Part shown: positions 8,257 to 16,221 of the stretch, piece by piece
Layout: each line of letters starts with the position of its first letter
How positions within the stretch are numbered: position 1 is the first letter of the stretch
Assembly: GCA_009693505.1 (NCBI GenBank)
Contig: SHXD01000021.1
Span: 1 to 41,284 of the forward strand
DNA: 41,284 nt
DNA from: Limnohabitans sp.
GTDB lineage: Bacteria > Pseudomonadota > Gammaproteobacteria > Burkholderiales > Burkholderiaceae_C
Direction: 5' to 3'
Program-made: the position numbers and the translations under genes
The notes under the pieces: generated by a model
The model's input: the letters and a program-made list of their open reading frames with translations, nothing else
Told to the model about the DNA's origin: nothing
The model's database searches: none

Positions 8257-9711
8257 ATGCATATGGGACAGAAATTGAAAATTGTCGGTTGGCTTAGCGT
8301 AGGCGCTTTAGCAGGCGCCCTCACCACCATTTCGCTTCAAACCACGGCCAGAGGTGCCTTTGCGCCCTTGCCGCTTGAAGAACTCCAACAACTGGCCGCA
8401 GTTTTTGGCATGGTCAAAAGCGACTATGTCGAAACCGTCGATGAAAAAAAACTCATCACCGAAGCCATCTCTGGCATGGTCTCTAGCCTTGACCCTCACT
8501 CTCAGTACTACGACAAAAAAAGCTTCAAAGAATTCAGCGAAGGCACCTCCGGTCGATTTGTTGGCGTCGGCATTGAGATCACCCAAGAAGAAGGCATCGT
8601 CAAAGTTGTGTCGCCCATTGAAGGCTCACCTGCCGACCGCGCTGGACTTAAAACAAATGACCTGATTACCAAAATTGACGACGCCTTTGTCAAAGGTTTG
8701 TCAATGAACGAAGCGGTTAAACGCATGCGCGGAGAACCCAATACCAAAGTGGTTCTGACTGTGTTTCGCAAGGACGAAAGCCGCACCTTCACGCTCACCA
8801 TCGTCCGTGAAGAAATTAAAACCCAGACCGTAAAAGCCAAAGTGGTTGAACCAGGTTTTGGCTGGATTCGCGTGTCGCAATTTCAAGAGAGAACCGTAGA
8901 AGATTTCTCCAAGAAGCTAGAAGACATGTTCAAACAAGACCCCAAGTTGAAAGGCTTGGTACTCGATTTACGCAACGACCCAGGTGGCTTGCTCGATGCA
9001 TCCATTGCCTTGTCTGCAGCCTTCTTGCCCGAAAACGTCACAGTGGTCTCCACCAATGGCCAGGTTGAAGAGAGTAAATTTGTTTACAAGGCAGCTCCCC
9101 AATTTTGGCGCCGCAGCGCTGAGAGCGACCCCATTCAGCGCCTTACGCAAAATACACAAGGGCAATTGAAAAAAATTCCCTTGGTGGTGTTGGTCAATGA
9201 AGGTTCCGCCTCAGCCAGTGAAATTGTGGCGGGTGCTTTGCAAGACCACAAGCGCGCCATCATCATGGGCAGCCAAACCTTTGGCAAAGGCTCGGTTCAA
9301 ACAGTTCGCCAATTGGGTCCTGACACGGCTTTGAAGCTCACCACAGCGCGCTACTACACGCCCAACGGCAAGTCGATTCAAGCCAAGGGTATCGTGCCCG
9401 ATGTCATGCTCGATGAAACCGAAAACGGCAATGTGTTTGCAGCACTGCGCACGCGCGAAGCCGACTTGGAAAAGCATTTGCTCAACGGCCAAGAAGCTGA
9501 AAAGAAAAATGAAGAGCGTCAAAAAGCACGTGAAGAAGCCATGAAAAAATTGGAAGCCGACGCCAAGAAGCCAGAGTCCGAAAGACGTCCACCCGAGTTC
9601 GGATCTGCCAAAGACTTCCAACTGAACCAAGCCCTCAACCAACTGAAAGGCTTGCCCGTCAAAGTCAGTGCCACATTGGCTGAGCGAAAAGTAGAGAAAA
9701 AAGACAAGTAA
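8257..9711 (+). CDS. ctpA: carboxyl-terminal processing protease, peptidase S41 family
   Basis: Serine protease exported across the inner membrane that trims C-termini of periplasmic or envelope proteins. In order: an N-terminal hydrophobic signal or anchor (about 7-30), a helical region, a PDZ domain (about 95-175), and the S41 catalytic core. The GSASASE motif places the nucleophile at about Ser319, with the general-base lysine at Lys344 (TFGKGSV) at the usual spacing. The last ~90 residues are a charged Lys/Glu-rich tail. The ATG at 8257 is assumed; ATG 8263 (MGQKLKIVGW) fits relatives equally well but lies even further from the strong ribosome site. moeB follows after 6 bases. Confidence 0.93.
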   Translation: MHMGQKLKIVGWLSVGALAGALTTISLQTTARGAFAPLPLEELQQLAAVFGMVKSDYVETVDEKKLITEAISGMVSSLDPHSQYYDKKSFKEFSEGTSGRFVGVGIEITQEEGIVKVVSPIEGSPADRAGLKTNDLITKIDDAFVKGLSMNEAVKRMRGEPNTKVVLTVFRKDESRTFTLTIVREEIKTQTVKAKVVEPGFGWIRVSQFQERTVEDFSKKLEDMFKQDPKLKGLVLDLRNDPGGLLDASIALSAAFLPENVTVVSTNGQVEESKFVYKAAPQFWRRSAESDPIQRLTQNTQGQLKKIPLVVLVNEGSASASEIVAGALQDHKRAIIMGSQTFGKGSVQTVRQLGPDTALKLTTARYYTPNGKSIQAKGIVPDVMLDETENGNVFAALRTREADLEKHLLNGQEAEKKNEERQKAREEAMKKLEADAKKPESERRPPEFGSAKDFQLNQALNQLKGLPVKVSATLAERKVEKKDK

Positions 9712-9717
9712 GCCCCC

Positions 9718-10479
9718 ATGAGGGACGACCAGCTTCTGCGTTATTCACGTCACATTCTTTTAGATGAATGGGGCGTCGAAGGTCAGGAGCGAGTCTCTCA
9801 ATCTCATGCGCTCATTGTTGGCGCGGGCGGCTTGGCTTCACCTGCTGCCCTTTACTTGGCCAGCGCAGGTGTTGGGCATATCAGCCTGATCGATCCTGAC
9901 CATGTGGATGTCACCAACCTCCAACGGCAAATTGCCCATTCCCAAGCGCGTGTGGGCCAGCTCAAAGTAGCCTCGCTGCAGGCTGCCATGCAAGCCATCA
10001 ATCCCGAGGTGCAAGTGACTTGCTATTCGCAAAAAGCAGATGCTGCTTTGCTGGCTCTTTGCATGCCCAGCGTCGATGTGGTGTTGGACTGCACCGATAA
10101 CTTTGAAACACGTCAGCTCATCAACCGGGTCTGTGCGCAGTTCGCCAAGCCTTTGGTATCGGGCTCCGCTTTGCGCTTTGATGGTCAGGTGGCGGTGTAC
10201 GACACTCGCCAAGCCGACGCGCCCTGCTATGCCTGCGTGTTTCCTCCCAACCAACGCTTTGAAGAAGAACGCTGCGCCACCATGGGCGTGTTGGCACCCT
10301 TGGTGGGTGTGATCGGCAGCATACAAGCCACAGAATCACTTAAATTGTTGAGCGGCATGGGCAGCAGCCTTCAAGGCAAGCTCATGATGTTCAACGCGCA
10401 GCACATGGAATGGCAAACCATGAGCACCGCCAGAAACTTGAAGTGCTCAGTGTGCAGTCCGTTTCGCGCTAAGTCATAG
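9718..10479 (+). CDS. moeB: HesA/MoeB/ThiF family adenylyltransferase
   Basis: E1-like enzyme that adenylates the C-terminal glycine of a ubiquitin-fold sulfur carrier (MoaD for molybdopterin, or ThiS for thiamine). The nucleotide loop GAGGLAS is at residues 35-41, the conserved Asp is in DCTDN (about 128), a cysteine lies at 186 (ERCATMG), and zinc ligands are CYAC (170, 173) and CSVC (243, 246). The 253 residues contain no C-terminal rhodanese domain. MoeB and ThiF cannot be separated on sequence alone, and neither moaD nor thiS is nearby. It follows ctpA by 6 bases without a clear ribosome site, suggesting coupling. Confidence 0.88.
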   Translation: MRDDQLLRYSRHILLDEWGVEGQERVSQSHALIVGAGGLASPAALYLASAGVGHISLIDPDHVDVTNLQRQIAHSQARVGQLKVASLQAAMQAINPEVQVTCYSQKADAALLALCMPSVDVVLDCTDNFETRQLINRVCAQFAKPLVSGSALRFDGQVAVYDTRQADAPCYACVFPPNQRFEEERCATMGVLAPLVGVIGSIQATESLKLLSGMGSSLQGKLMMFNAQHMEWQTMSTARNLKCSVCSPFRAKS

Positions 10480-10521
10480 ACCTGAGCGCCACTCTTGGCC
10501 CATTGAAACTATCATCACCGC

Positions 10522-12186
10522 ATGAAATCTCTCCACGCTTGGTTCCCATTCTTAAGATGGCCGCGCTTAACGCCTGCACTCTTTCGCCAAGAATGGACCG
10601 CTGGCTTTTCAGTGGCATTGCTCATGGTGCCGCAGTCGGTGGCTTACGCCGCATTGGCTGGCATGCCGCTGGTCACAGGTCTTTATGCAGCGCTTCTACC
10701 TGCCTTGGTAGGCGTGATGTGGGGCGGTTCTACGCGTCTGTCAATTGGCCCCTCTGCACTCACTTGCGTCCTGATTAGCGCATCCCTCACTGGATTGGCT
10801 CAGCCCAGCAGTGCGCAATGGGTCAACTTGGCCATTTGGTTGGCATTGTTGGCAGGTACTTTGCAATTGTTGATGGGCGTGCTTCGCTATGGTTGGCTCC
10901 TCAACCTCATTAGCTCACCCGTCATGATGGGTTTTACACAAGCGGCAGGCCTCTTGATCATGGCGTCACAGTTGCCTGCACTCACTGGCTGGCAAGCAGA
11001 CGGCTCATTTCAATGGACCGATGTCGGGTTTGGGGCGGCCAGCTTGGCTGCTTTGTTTTTGGCCAAAAAATGGGCACCCCAATCTCCCAGCATCATGTTG
11101 GTGGTAGCAGCCAGTGCTGCCGTCAGTTATGCGATGGGTTATGCAGGCAATGGTGGCGCAGTGATAGGTGCTTTGCCAGCATCACTGCCAAGTCTGGGCT
11201 TGCCGCACCTGCTATCTTTCGAGGAATTGGCATTTCTGGCTGGCCCTGCCATATTGATTGCGTTGGTCAGTTTTTTAGAGGCTGCTTCTTGTGCCAAAAC
11301 TGAAAACCAAAGAGAAGGCACCGTTTGGCAAGAGAACCAAGACTTGATGGGACAAGGCTTGGCCAAAATTGTGTCGGGTTTATGCGGTAGCTTTGCTACC
11401 GGCACATCGTTCTCACGGTCGGCCATCAATTTGGCTTCGGGCGCCAAAACAGGTTGGGCTGTTGTGGGCACCACGTCCTTCGTGCTATTGGCTGTCTTTG
11501 CATCACCGGCGCTTTTTCATGTGCCGCGTGCCGTGTTGGCCGCCGTTGTGATCTTGGCGGTTTCCAGCCTCATTCAACCCTTGGCCTTTGTCAAATTGTG
11601 GCGCATTGCACGCATTGAGGCCATGACAGCAGGCATGACTTTTGGCATCACACTGCTAAGCACGCCGCGCATTTATTGGGGTGTTCTGGCGGGTGTTCTC
11701 TTGGGCTTGAGCCACTTTTTGTACACCCGCTTGCACCCTCGCATCATTGAAGTCGGTTTGCACGATGATGGCAGTTTGCGCGATCGTCATTTGTGGCACT
11801 TGCCACCCCTTGCCCCCAATGTGTTTGCCATTCGAATGGATGCAGAGTTGGACTTTGCTGCTGCCAGCAGCTTTGAAAAATACATCACAGAAAAACTAAG
11901 CGATCAAGCTCAGATTCAGCATGTGTGCTTGTTTGCACAACCCATCAACCGCATTGATGCGACAGGGGTTGAAACACTTCAGCAACTCCTCCATTATTTG
12001 CAGCGAAGGGGCACTCAACTCCACATCAGCGGCATCAAGCTGCCGGTTGAAAATGCCCTCAAATTGGCAGGTGAGTTGGGCCTTGAAAGTCACGTGATTT
12101 TGTACCGAACTGACATTGAGGCCCTTCATGCTTTGAGGGCACTCACAATCCAACCCTCTAAGGGGTCAAACTCAGGCAAGCCATAA
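10522..12186 (+). CDS. SulP family anion transporter with STAS domain (second copy)
   Basis: A 554-residue inner-membrane carrier of the SulP/SLC26 family. The N-terminal signature (VALLMVPQSVAYAALAGMP, then LYAALLPALVG) and the following hydrophobic segments fill about residues 25-420. A STAS domain follows at about 435-540, with DATG where the other SulP in this window has DSSG. Sulfate is the default annotation, but bicarbonate or other anions are equally possible. It shares only family-level similarity with the SulP at 2247. Its last 61 bases overlap the convergent DUF429 gene on the other strand, and no terminator is visible between them. Confidence 0.92.
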   Translation: MKSLHAWFPFLRWPRLTPALFRQEWTAGFSVALLMVPQSVAYAALAGMPLVTGLYAALLPALVGVMWGGSTRLSIGPSALTCVLISASLTGLAQPSSAQWVNLAIWLALLAGTLQLLMGVLRYGWLLNLISSPVMMGFTQAAGLLIMASQLPALTGWQADGSFQWTDVGFGAASLAALFLAKKWAPQSPSIMLVVAASAAVSYAMGYAGNGGAVIGALPASLPSLGLPHLLSFEELAFLAGPAILIALVSFLEAASCAKTENQREGTVWQENQDLMGQGLAKIVSGLCGSFATGTSFSRSAINLASGAKTGWAVVGTTSFVLLAVFASPALFHVPRAVLAAVVILAVSSLIQPLAFVKLWRIARIEAMTAGMTFGITLLSTPRIYWGVLAGVLLGLSHFLYTRLHPRIIEVGLHDDGSLRDRHLWHLPPLAPNVFAIRMDAELDFAAASSFEKYITEKLSDQAQIQHVCLFAQPINRIDATGVETLQQLLHYLQRRGTQLHISGIKLPVENALKLAGELGLESHVILYRTDIEALHALRALTIQPSKGSNSGKP

Positions 12187-12977
12187 GGGCCACTCGCCGT
12201 ACCCAGTTCCTGTTGTTGATGGGCCCATGCTGCTTGAACCATGCACAGCACCGCATCCAAAGAATCGCCGGAACCATCAAGCAACAGGCTGTCGTGTTGC
12301 GCTGCGCTGAGTTTCAAACGCAAGCCCAATCGGGTTTGGCCTAAATCGAGGGCATGGAGAATGTCTTTGCGGGCCAACCATCTGTCTGGCGTTTGTTTGG
12401 ATTTGTCATCGCTCTTGTAGCTGCGATGCTTCACAATTTCTCTGGCCAGTAGACCCGGATAGGCCTCCAGTGCCACGCGGTCAGGACGACCTTCGCACAT
12501 GCCAGGCAAAGTCCATTGGGCTGCACGCAATAAGGGGACGCCCGCATGCATCATCCATGCAACCGGTGGATTCACCCATTTCATTGAGGGGCTAGAGCCA
12601 GCAGGCAAGTCAGTTGCTCGGTGCGCAAACTTGGCGCCTGCGGGCCTGCTGTCACAAAATTGTTTGAAAAATTGGCGCAATTCTTCGCGTGAATAAGTCG
12701 CATAGAGGGTCATGCACTCTGACCATGTCAATGGCCATTGCATGTATTCAACCCATTCGCGGGGCAAGCCAAACGGCAAGTCGAATCCGCCCACACACTT
12801 TACTTCAGTCGAATATGGCCGTTTTAAAAAAACTTGAAAAGCGTCGAGGGATTCAAATTTTTCCAAACGCTCGAATTTCACAACACCACTTTGCATGGCG
12901 CCAAGCGCCACCACAATGGGCTTGCGCTTGTGCGGGCTGCTGGAAAAGTCGCAGCCGATTAAACAAACATCAAGCAC
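12126..12977 (-). CDS. DUF429 protein, predicted RNase H-fold nuclease
   Basis: The N-terminal LIGCDFSSSP and C-terminal GDSLDAVLCMVQAAW stretches are those of DUF429, a family classed as predicted nucleases of RNase H fold; the acidic residues of these motifs would be the metal ligands. No activity is established that I know of. The start is uncertain: GTG 12977 (283 residues) overlaps the BLUF gene by 8 bases; TTG 12983 is an alternative, and no good ribosome site marks either. Longer readings run antisense to nothing but through BLUF codons and do not resemble the family. Last gene of the folE-BLUF-DUF429 set; its 3' end overlaps the SulP gene on the opposite strand. Confidence 0.8.
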   Translation of the reverse strand: MLDVCLIGCDFSSSPHKRKPIVVALGAMQSGVVKFERLEKFESLDAFQVFLKRPYSTEVKCVGGFDLPFGLPREWVEYMQWPLTWSECMTLYATYSREELRQFFKQFCDSRPAGAKFAHRATDLPAGSSPSMKWVNPPVAWMMHAGVPLLRAAQWTLPGMCEGRPDRVALEAYPGLLAREIVKHRSYKSDDKSKQTPDRWLARKDILHALDLGQTRLGLRLKLSAAQHDSLLLDGSGDSLDAVLCMVQAAWAHQQQELGTASGPYGLPEFDPLEGWIVSALKA

Positions 12978-13392
12978 GCCCAATGATAGAAGCTGTGGCC
13001 ATGAGTTCTTCGAGCAAAGCCAAAGACACCACGCCCGATACGCCGTAAGGATCAAGCTCAGCGCGCTCGGAATATTTCAGCAAGATGCTGGCGTTGACAC
13101 GAGACACATCGACTTGACCCATGGTCCATCCACTGAAGCGGCGCTGTAAAATTTCTTCATAATGCAACAGCACGACTTGCTTGTGACGTGCGTCTTTTTG
13201 AATGTGGCCATACAGTTCACTGACAGCTTCACGGCCGCCTTCGATGGCCTGTAAAAAAATATCGCCGCTGTAAACCAAAATACCGGTAATGCCTGTGCTG
13301 GGGTTGAATTGTCTGGATTGCGCCAAAATAGATTCAGTGACATTGGGCTGCGGATCTACCGCACGGCTGGCATAAAGTAAACGAACCAACAT
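12970..13392 (-). CDS. BLUF-domain blue-light photoreceptor (stand-alone)
   Basis: A 140-residue protein made almost only of a BLUF domain, the FAD-binding blue-light sensor. All residues of the photocycle are visible: Tyr7 (RLLYAS), Asn30 (FNPSTGITG), Gln48 (IFLQAIEG), and Trp89 and Met91 (SGWTMG). A ~45-residue tail follows, as in short PixD/BlrB-type proteins, so output must go through a partner protein. The ATG comes 2 bases after the folE stop, with AAAGG 7 bases upstream inside folE, which implies translational coupling. The DUF429 gene overlaps its end. Partner candidates from position alone are FolE and the DUF429 protein; neither is proven. Confidence 0.94.
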   Translation of the reverse strand: MLVRLLYASRAVDPQPNVTESILAQSRQFNPSTGITGILVYSGDIFLQAIEGGREAVSELYGHIQKDARHKQVVLLHYEEILQRRFSGWTMGQVDVSRVNASILLKYSERAELDPYGVSGVVSLALLEELMATASIIGRA

Positions 13393-13394
13393 GA

Positions 13395-14108
13395 TCAGGC
13401 CTTTCTAGGAATTAGCGCCAAGAACTCACGGCGCAAGTTGGCATCTTTTAAGAACACACCGCGCATCACGGAGTTGATCATTTTGCTGTCCATGTCTTTG
13501 ACGCCACGCCAGCCCATGCAAAAATGACTGGCTTCCATCACGATCGCCAAACCATCAGGTTGTGTTTTGCGCTGAATCAAATCAGCCAACTGCACAACCG
13601 CTTCTTCTTGAATTTGGGGCCGTCCCATGATCCATTCTGCCAGCCGAGCATATTTGGAAAGACCAATGACGTTGGTGTGCTCGTTGGGCAAGACACCAAT
13701 CCAGATTTGACCAATGACAGGGCAAAGGTGGTGGCTGCAAGCACTGCGCACCGTAATAGGACCCACAATCATGAGTTCATTGAGGTGCTCGGCATTGGGA
13801 AATTCTGTAACTTCGGGACTTTCGATATAGCGGCCTTTGAAGACTTCTTTCAAATACATTTTGGCCACACGCCGTGCCGTGTCTTGGGTGTTGTGATCGT
13901 TTTCAGTATCGATCACCATGCTGTCCAAAACGGTTTGCATTTTCTCAGTCACTTCGTCAAGTAAGTGTTCGAGTTCTCCGGGCTGAATAAATTCAGCAAT
14001 GTTGTCGTTCGCATGGAAGCGTTTGCGGGCTGCCAAGACACGCTCGCGAATCTTCACGGAGACGGGCGTTCCGATATCCTCAGAGGGCAAGTTAAAGGGA
14101 GCATTCAT
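13395..14108 (-). CDS. folE: GTP cyclohydrolase I
   Basis: Converts GTP to 7,8-dihydroneopterin triphosphate, the first step to tetrahydrofolate and other pterins. The zinc ligands are Cys124, His127 (ACSHHLCP) and Cys197 (SHFCMGWRG); His126 and His195 match catalytic histidines. GLSKYARLAEW and RPQIQEE are the usual core motifs. Oddly, Ser125 stands where E. coli FolE has Glu111 in CEHH, and the MGWRG segment differs from the E. coli version, so this may be a distinct subgroup. The start is taken at ATG 14108 (237 residues); ATG 14114 is possible. About 95 bases separate it from clsB, room for its own promoter, though I see no good -35/-10 pair. Confidence 0.93.
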   Translation of the reverse strand: MNAPFNLPSEDIGTPVSVKIRERVLAARKRFHANDNIAEFIQPGELEHLLDEVTEKMQTVLDSMVIDTENDHNTQDTARRVAKMYLKEVFKGRYIESPEVTEFPNAEHLNELMIVGPITVRSACSHHLCPVIGQIWIGVLPNEHTNVIGLSKYARLAEWIMGRPQIQEEAVVQLADLIQRKTQPDGLAIVMEASHFCMGWRGVKDMDSKMINSVMRGVFLKDANLRREFLALIPRKA

Positions 14109-14203
14109 AAACATCTGATGAAAAAAGGTCAAAGCCTTATCCTAACAGTGATTGAAGCCACTTTACAGCATACGGGCATGTGCCAAAACAGCACACCTCT
14201 TGA

Positions 14204-15433
14204 TCAATATCGATGGCCGGTCAGCCAAATTGCAAACCGCATTAAACCAAATGCAACCCAGTCCATGCCTCTTTGAAATTGAGAGCGTTGAAGCAGCGTT
14301 TGGGGCATGATTCGCTGGCTTTTGAAGGTCATGGCCTGATCCAGGCCCTCCTGCAAGCGTTTTGCAAAGTAAGCATCGGCTACCACCACATTGGCCTCCC
14401 TGGCCAAAAGCAAACTGAAGGGGTCCAAGTTGGATGACCCTACGGTGGCCCATGGTTTTTCATGACTGGCATCGATGACTGCCACCTTGGCGTGCAGAAA
14501 GCTTTCTGAGTATTCGTAAATTTCAACACCCGCTTCCAAGAGTTGCCGGTACACAGGTCGCGCCGCATGGTATTGCATGAAGTATTCATAACGTCCTTGC
14601 AAGAGCAAGCGCACGCGAACACCTCTTTGAGCAGCATGAATCAGTGCTTGCCGCAATTTGCGCCCCGGCAAAAAATAAGCGTTTGCAATCACGATCTCAT
14701 GGCGCGCCAAGCCAATGGCACGTCGATAAGCTTTTTCAATTTGTCCCCGATTGAGCAAATTATCACGCAAAAGCAAGCCCGCACGCGCCATCCAAGTGTC
14801 GCCATGTGCGTGCTGTGCATCTTGAATCCAAGGCAAGTGCATGCCTGCAGCCATGAATGCGCTGTAAGCCTCTGGGAAATTTTGCTGCCTCACGTTTCGC
14901 ACTGCTTGCATGCGCCACCACAATTGCGTCGCAGTCTCTTGAACCTGTTGCACCAACGCACCTTTTGCGCAGACTGCGTAATCCAATCGGGGTGATTTTA
15001 AGGCGCCGTATTTTGGATCGTGCAAGTCATCCAAGATGTTGATGCCGCCACAAAAAGCCAAATGACCATCAATCACACACAGCTTACGGTGCAACCTGCG
15101 CCACCGACTTGGAATGAGAAGGCCCATTGCACCCAAGGGCGAATAAATTCGCCACTCTACGCCGGCCTGATCAAACCGCACCCGCCAGTCTTCGCTGAGT
15201 TTGGGTGTACCCACACCATCTACCACCACCCACACACGAACACCTCGGCGACCCGCCCGTTCTAACGCTGCGGCAACTTGGGCGCCGTCGCCATGAAAAT
15301 CAAAGATGTACGTTTCAAGTTGGACGTGCGATCGCGCCGCTTCCAATGCACGAATCAATTCTGGAAAAAACTCTGCACCGCCCTTCAGCAGTTTAATCTG
15401 GTGACCATCGCGCAGAATGTGATGACTTTTCAT
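14204..15433 (-). CDS. clsB: cardiolipin synthase B-type phospholipase D protein
   Basis: Phosphatidyltransferase at the inner membrane that forms cardiolipin by transferring a phosphatidyl group to phosphatidylglycerol or a similar acceptor. Both HKD motifs are present: HRKLCVID at residues 115-122 with GGIN following, and HAKVAVID at 314-321 with GSSNLD following. There is no N-terminal double membrane anchor, and the 409-residue length fits ClsB (E. coli YbhO) rather than ClsA. The C-terminal end (WVAFGLMRFAIWLTG) is amphipathic or hydrophobic and may touch the membrane. It overlaps the upstream phosphatase/nuclease gene by 4 bases, as ybhP and clsB are paired in E. coli. Confidence 0.92.
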   Translation of the reverse strand: MKSHHILRDGHQIKLLKGGAEFFPELIRALEAARSHVQLETYIFDFHGDGAQVAAALERAGRRGVRVWVVVDGVGTPKLSEDWRVRFDQAGVEWRIYSPLGAMGLLIPSRWRRLHRKLCVIDGHLAFCGGINILDDLHDPKYGALKSPRLDYAVCAKGALVQQVQETATQLWWRMQAVRNVRQQNFPEAYSAFMAAGMHLPWIQDAQHAHGDTWMARAGLLLRDNLLNRGQIEKAYRRAIGLARHEIVIANAYFLPGRKLRQALIHAAQRGVRVRLLLQGRYEYFMQYHAARPVYRQLLEAGVEIYEYSESFLHAKVAVIDASHEKPWATVGSSNLDPFSLLLAREANVVVADAYFAKRLQEGLDQAMTFKSQRIMPQTLLQRSQFQRGMDWVAFGLMRFAIWLTGHRY

Positions 15434-16221
15434 AAATCAAACTGCGCGACCAAAGGCAGATGGTCAGACATGCGGCGCCAAATTTTGCCGTGCGGCACCA
15501 TTTGGCTCACTGGCATTAAGCCTTTGGCATAGACATGGTCCAGTTGAACGATCGGCAATCTTGAGGGGTATGTGGCATTTTTAGCGCCTTCAAACTCTTT
15601 CAAGTGATGGTCGCGCATCATGTTGGTAATGCGCGTTCCCCAGTCATTGAAATCACCTGCCACCAGCAAGGGGGCGTCAATGGGAACCTCTCGCTCGATG
15701 TAGTGTTGCAATTGCTCAATTTGGCGCACTCTGCTGGCCGGAATCAGGCCTAAATGCACCACAATCACATGCACATTCAGCGGCAAGCGGTCTTCCAATT
15801 GAGGCGTTAGTTCAGACGTAAGCCGCACCTCGCCCACTTGAATTTCTACATGCAACAGTCCGCGCTGCTCAAACCGGTGGTCTGAGATATCGACATGGCG
15901 ATGCGACATGACTGGCCAGCGAGACAGTAACGCATTGCCGTGTTCACCGTGCCGCGTGTATGCATTGGTTTTGTAAATAGACTCATAGCCAGGCGGTGCT
16001 AAAAACTCTGCTTGCGGCAGCTGGGGCCAATGCCTGAAGTATTTTTCTTCGCGTCGATGCACTTTTCGAACCTCTTGCAAACACACAATGTCTGCGTCCA
16101 ATTGCTCGATGGCCAAACCTAAGTTGTAAATTTCCAAGCGGCGAGCGGGCCCGAAACCTTGCACACCTTTGTGGATGTTGTAAGTAGCTACTTTTAAAAA
16201 AGCAGACTTTTCTGTTTTCAT
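15430..16221 (-). CDS. endonuclease/exonuclease/phosphatase family protein (YbhP-like)
   Basis: A 263-residue member of the metal-dependent EEP hydrolase superfamily, which includes DNase I and phosphodiesterases. Signature pieces in order: VATYNIHKG (Asn15), CLQEVRK (Glu50), VAGDFNDWG near residue 186, LDHVYAKG, and SDHLPLVAQF at the C-terminus. Pairing with clsB suggests an E. coli YbhP-like role, possibly on a phospholipid-related phosphodiester; the substrate is unknown. No signal peptide is seen. It overlaps nudB upstream and clsB downstream by 4 bases each (ATGA type), so these three are translationally coupled. Confidence 0.88.
   Translation of the reverse strand: MKTEKSAFLKVATYNIHKGVQGFGPARRLEIYNLGLAIEQLDADIVCLQEVRKVHRREEKYFRHWPQLPQAEFLAPPGYESIYKTNAYTRHGEHGNALLSRWPVMSHRHVDISDHRFEQRGLLHVEIQVGEVRLTSELTPQLEDRLPLNVHVIVVHLGLIPASRVRQIEQLQHYIEREVPIDAPLLVAGDFNDWGTRITNMMRDHHLKEFEGAKNATYPSRLPIVQLDHVYAKGLMPVSQMVPHGKIWRRMSDHLPLVAQFDL

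Noticed and set aside
9718..12186. a sulfur-metabolism operon formed by moeB/thiF and the second SulP transporter
   Set aside because: They are 42 bases apart, but nothing shows that SulP carries sulfate, and moeB-ctpA-gpmA adjacency is the conserved one.
13524..13964. 146-codon plus-strand frame opposite folE
   Set aside because: Mirror of the folE frame, which holds the zinc and catalytic motifs.
14109..14203. promoter or light-regulator box before folE
   Set aside because: I searched both strands for a -35/-10 pair or a clean dyad and found only weak matches with wrong spacing.
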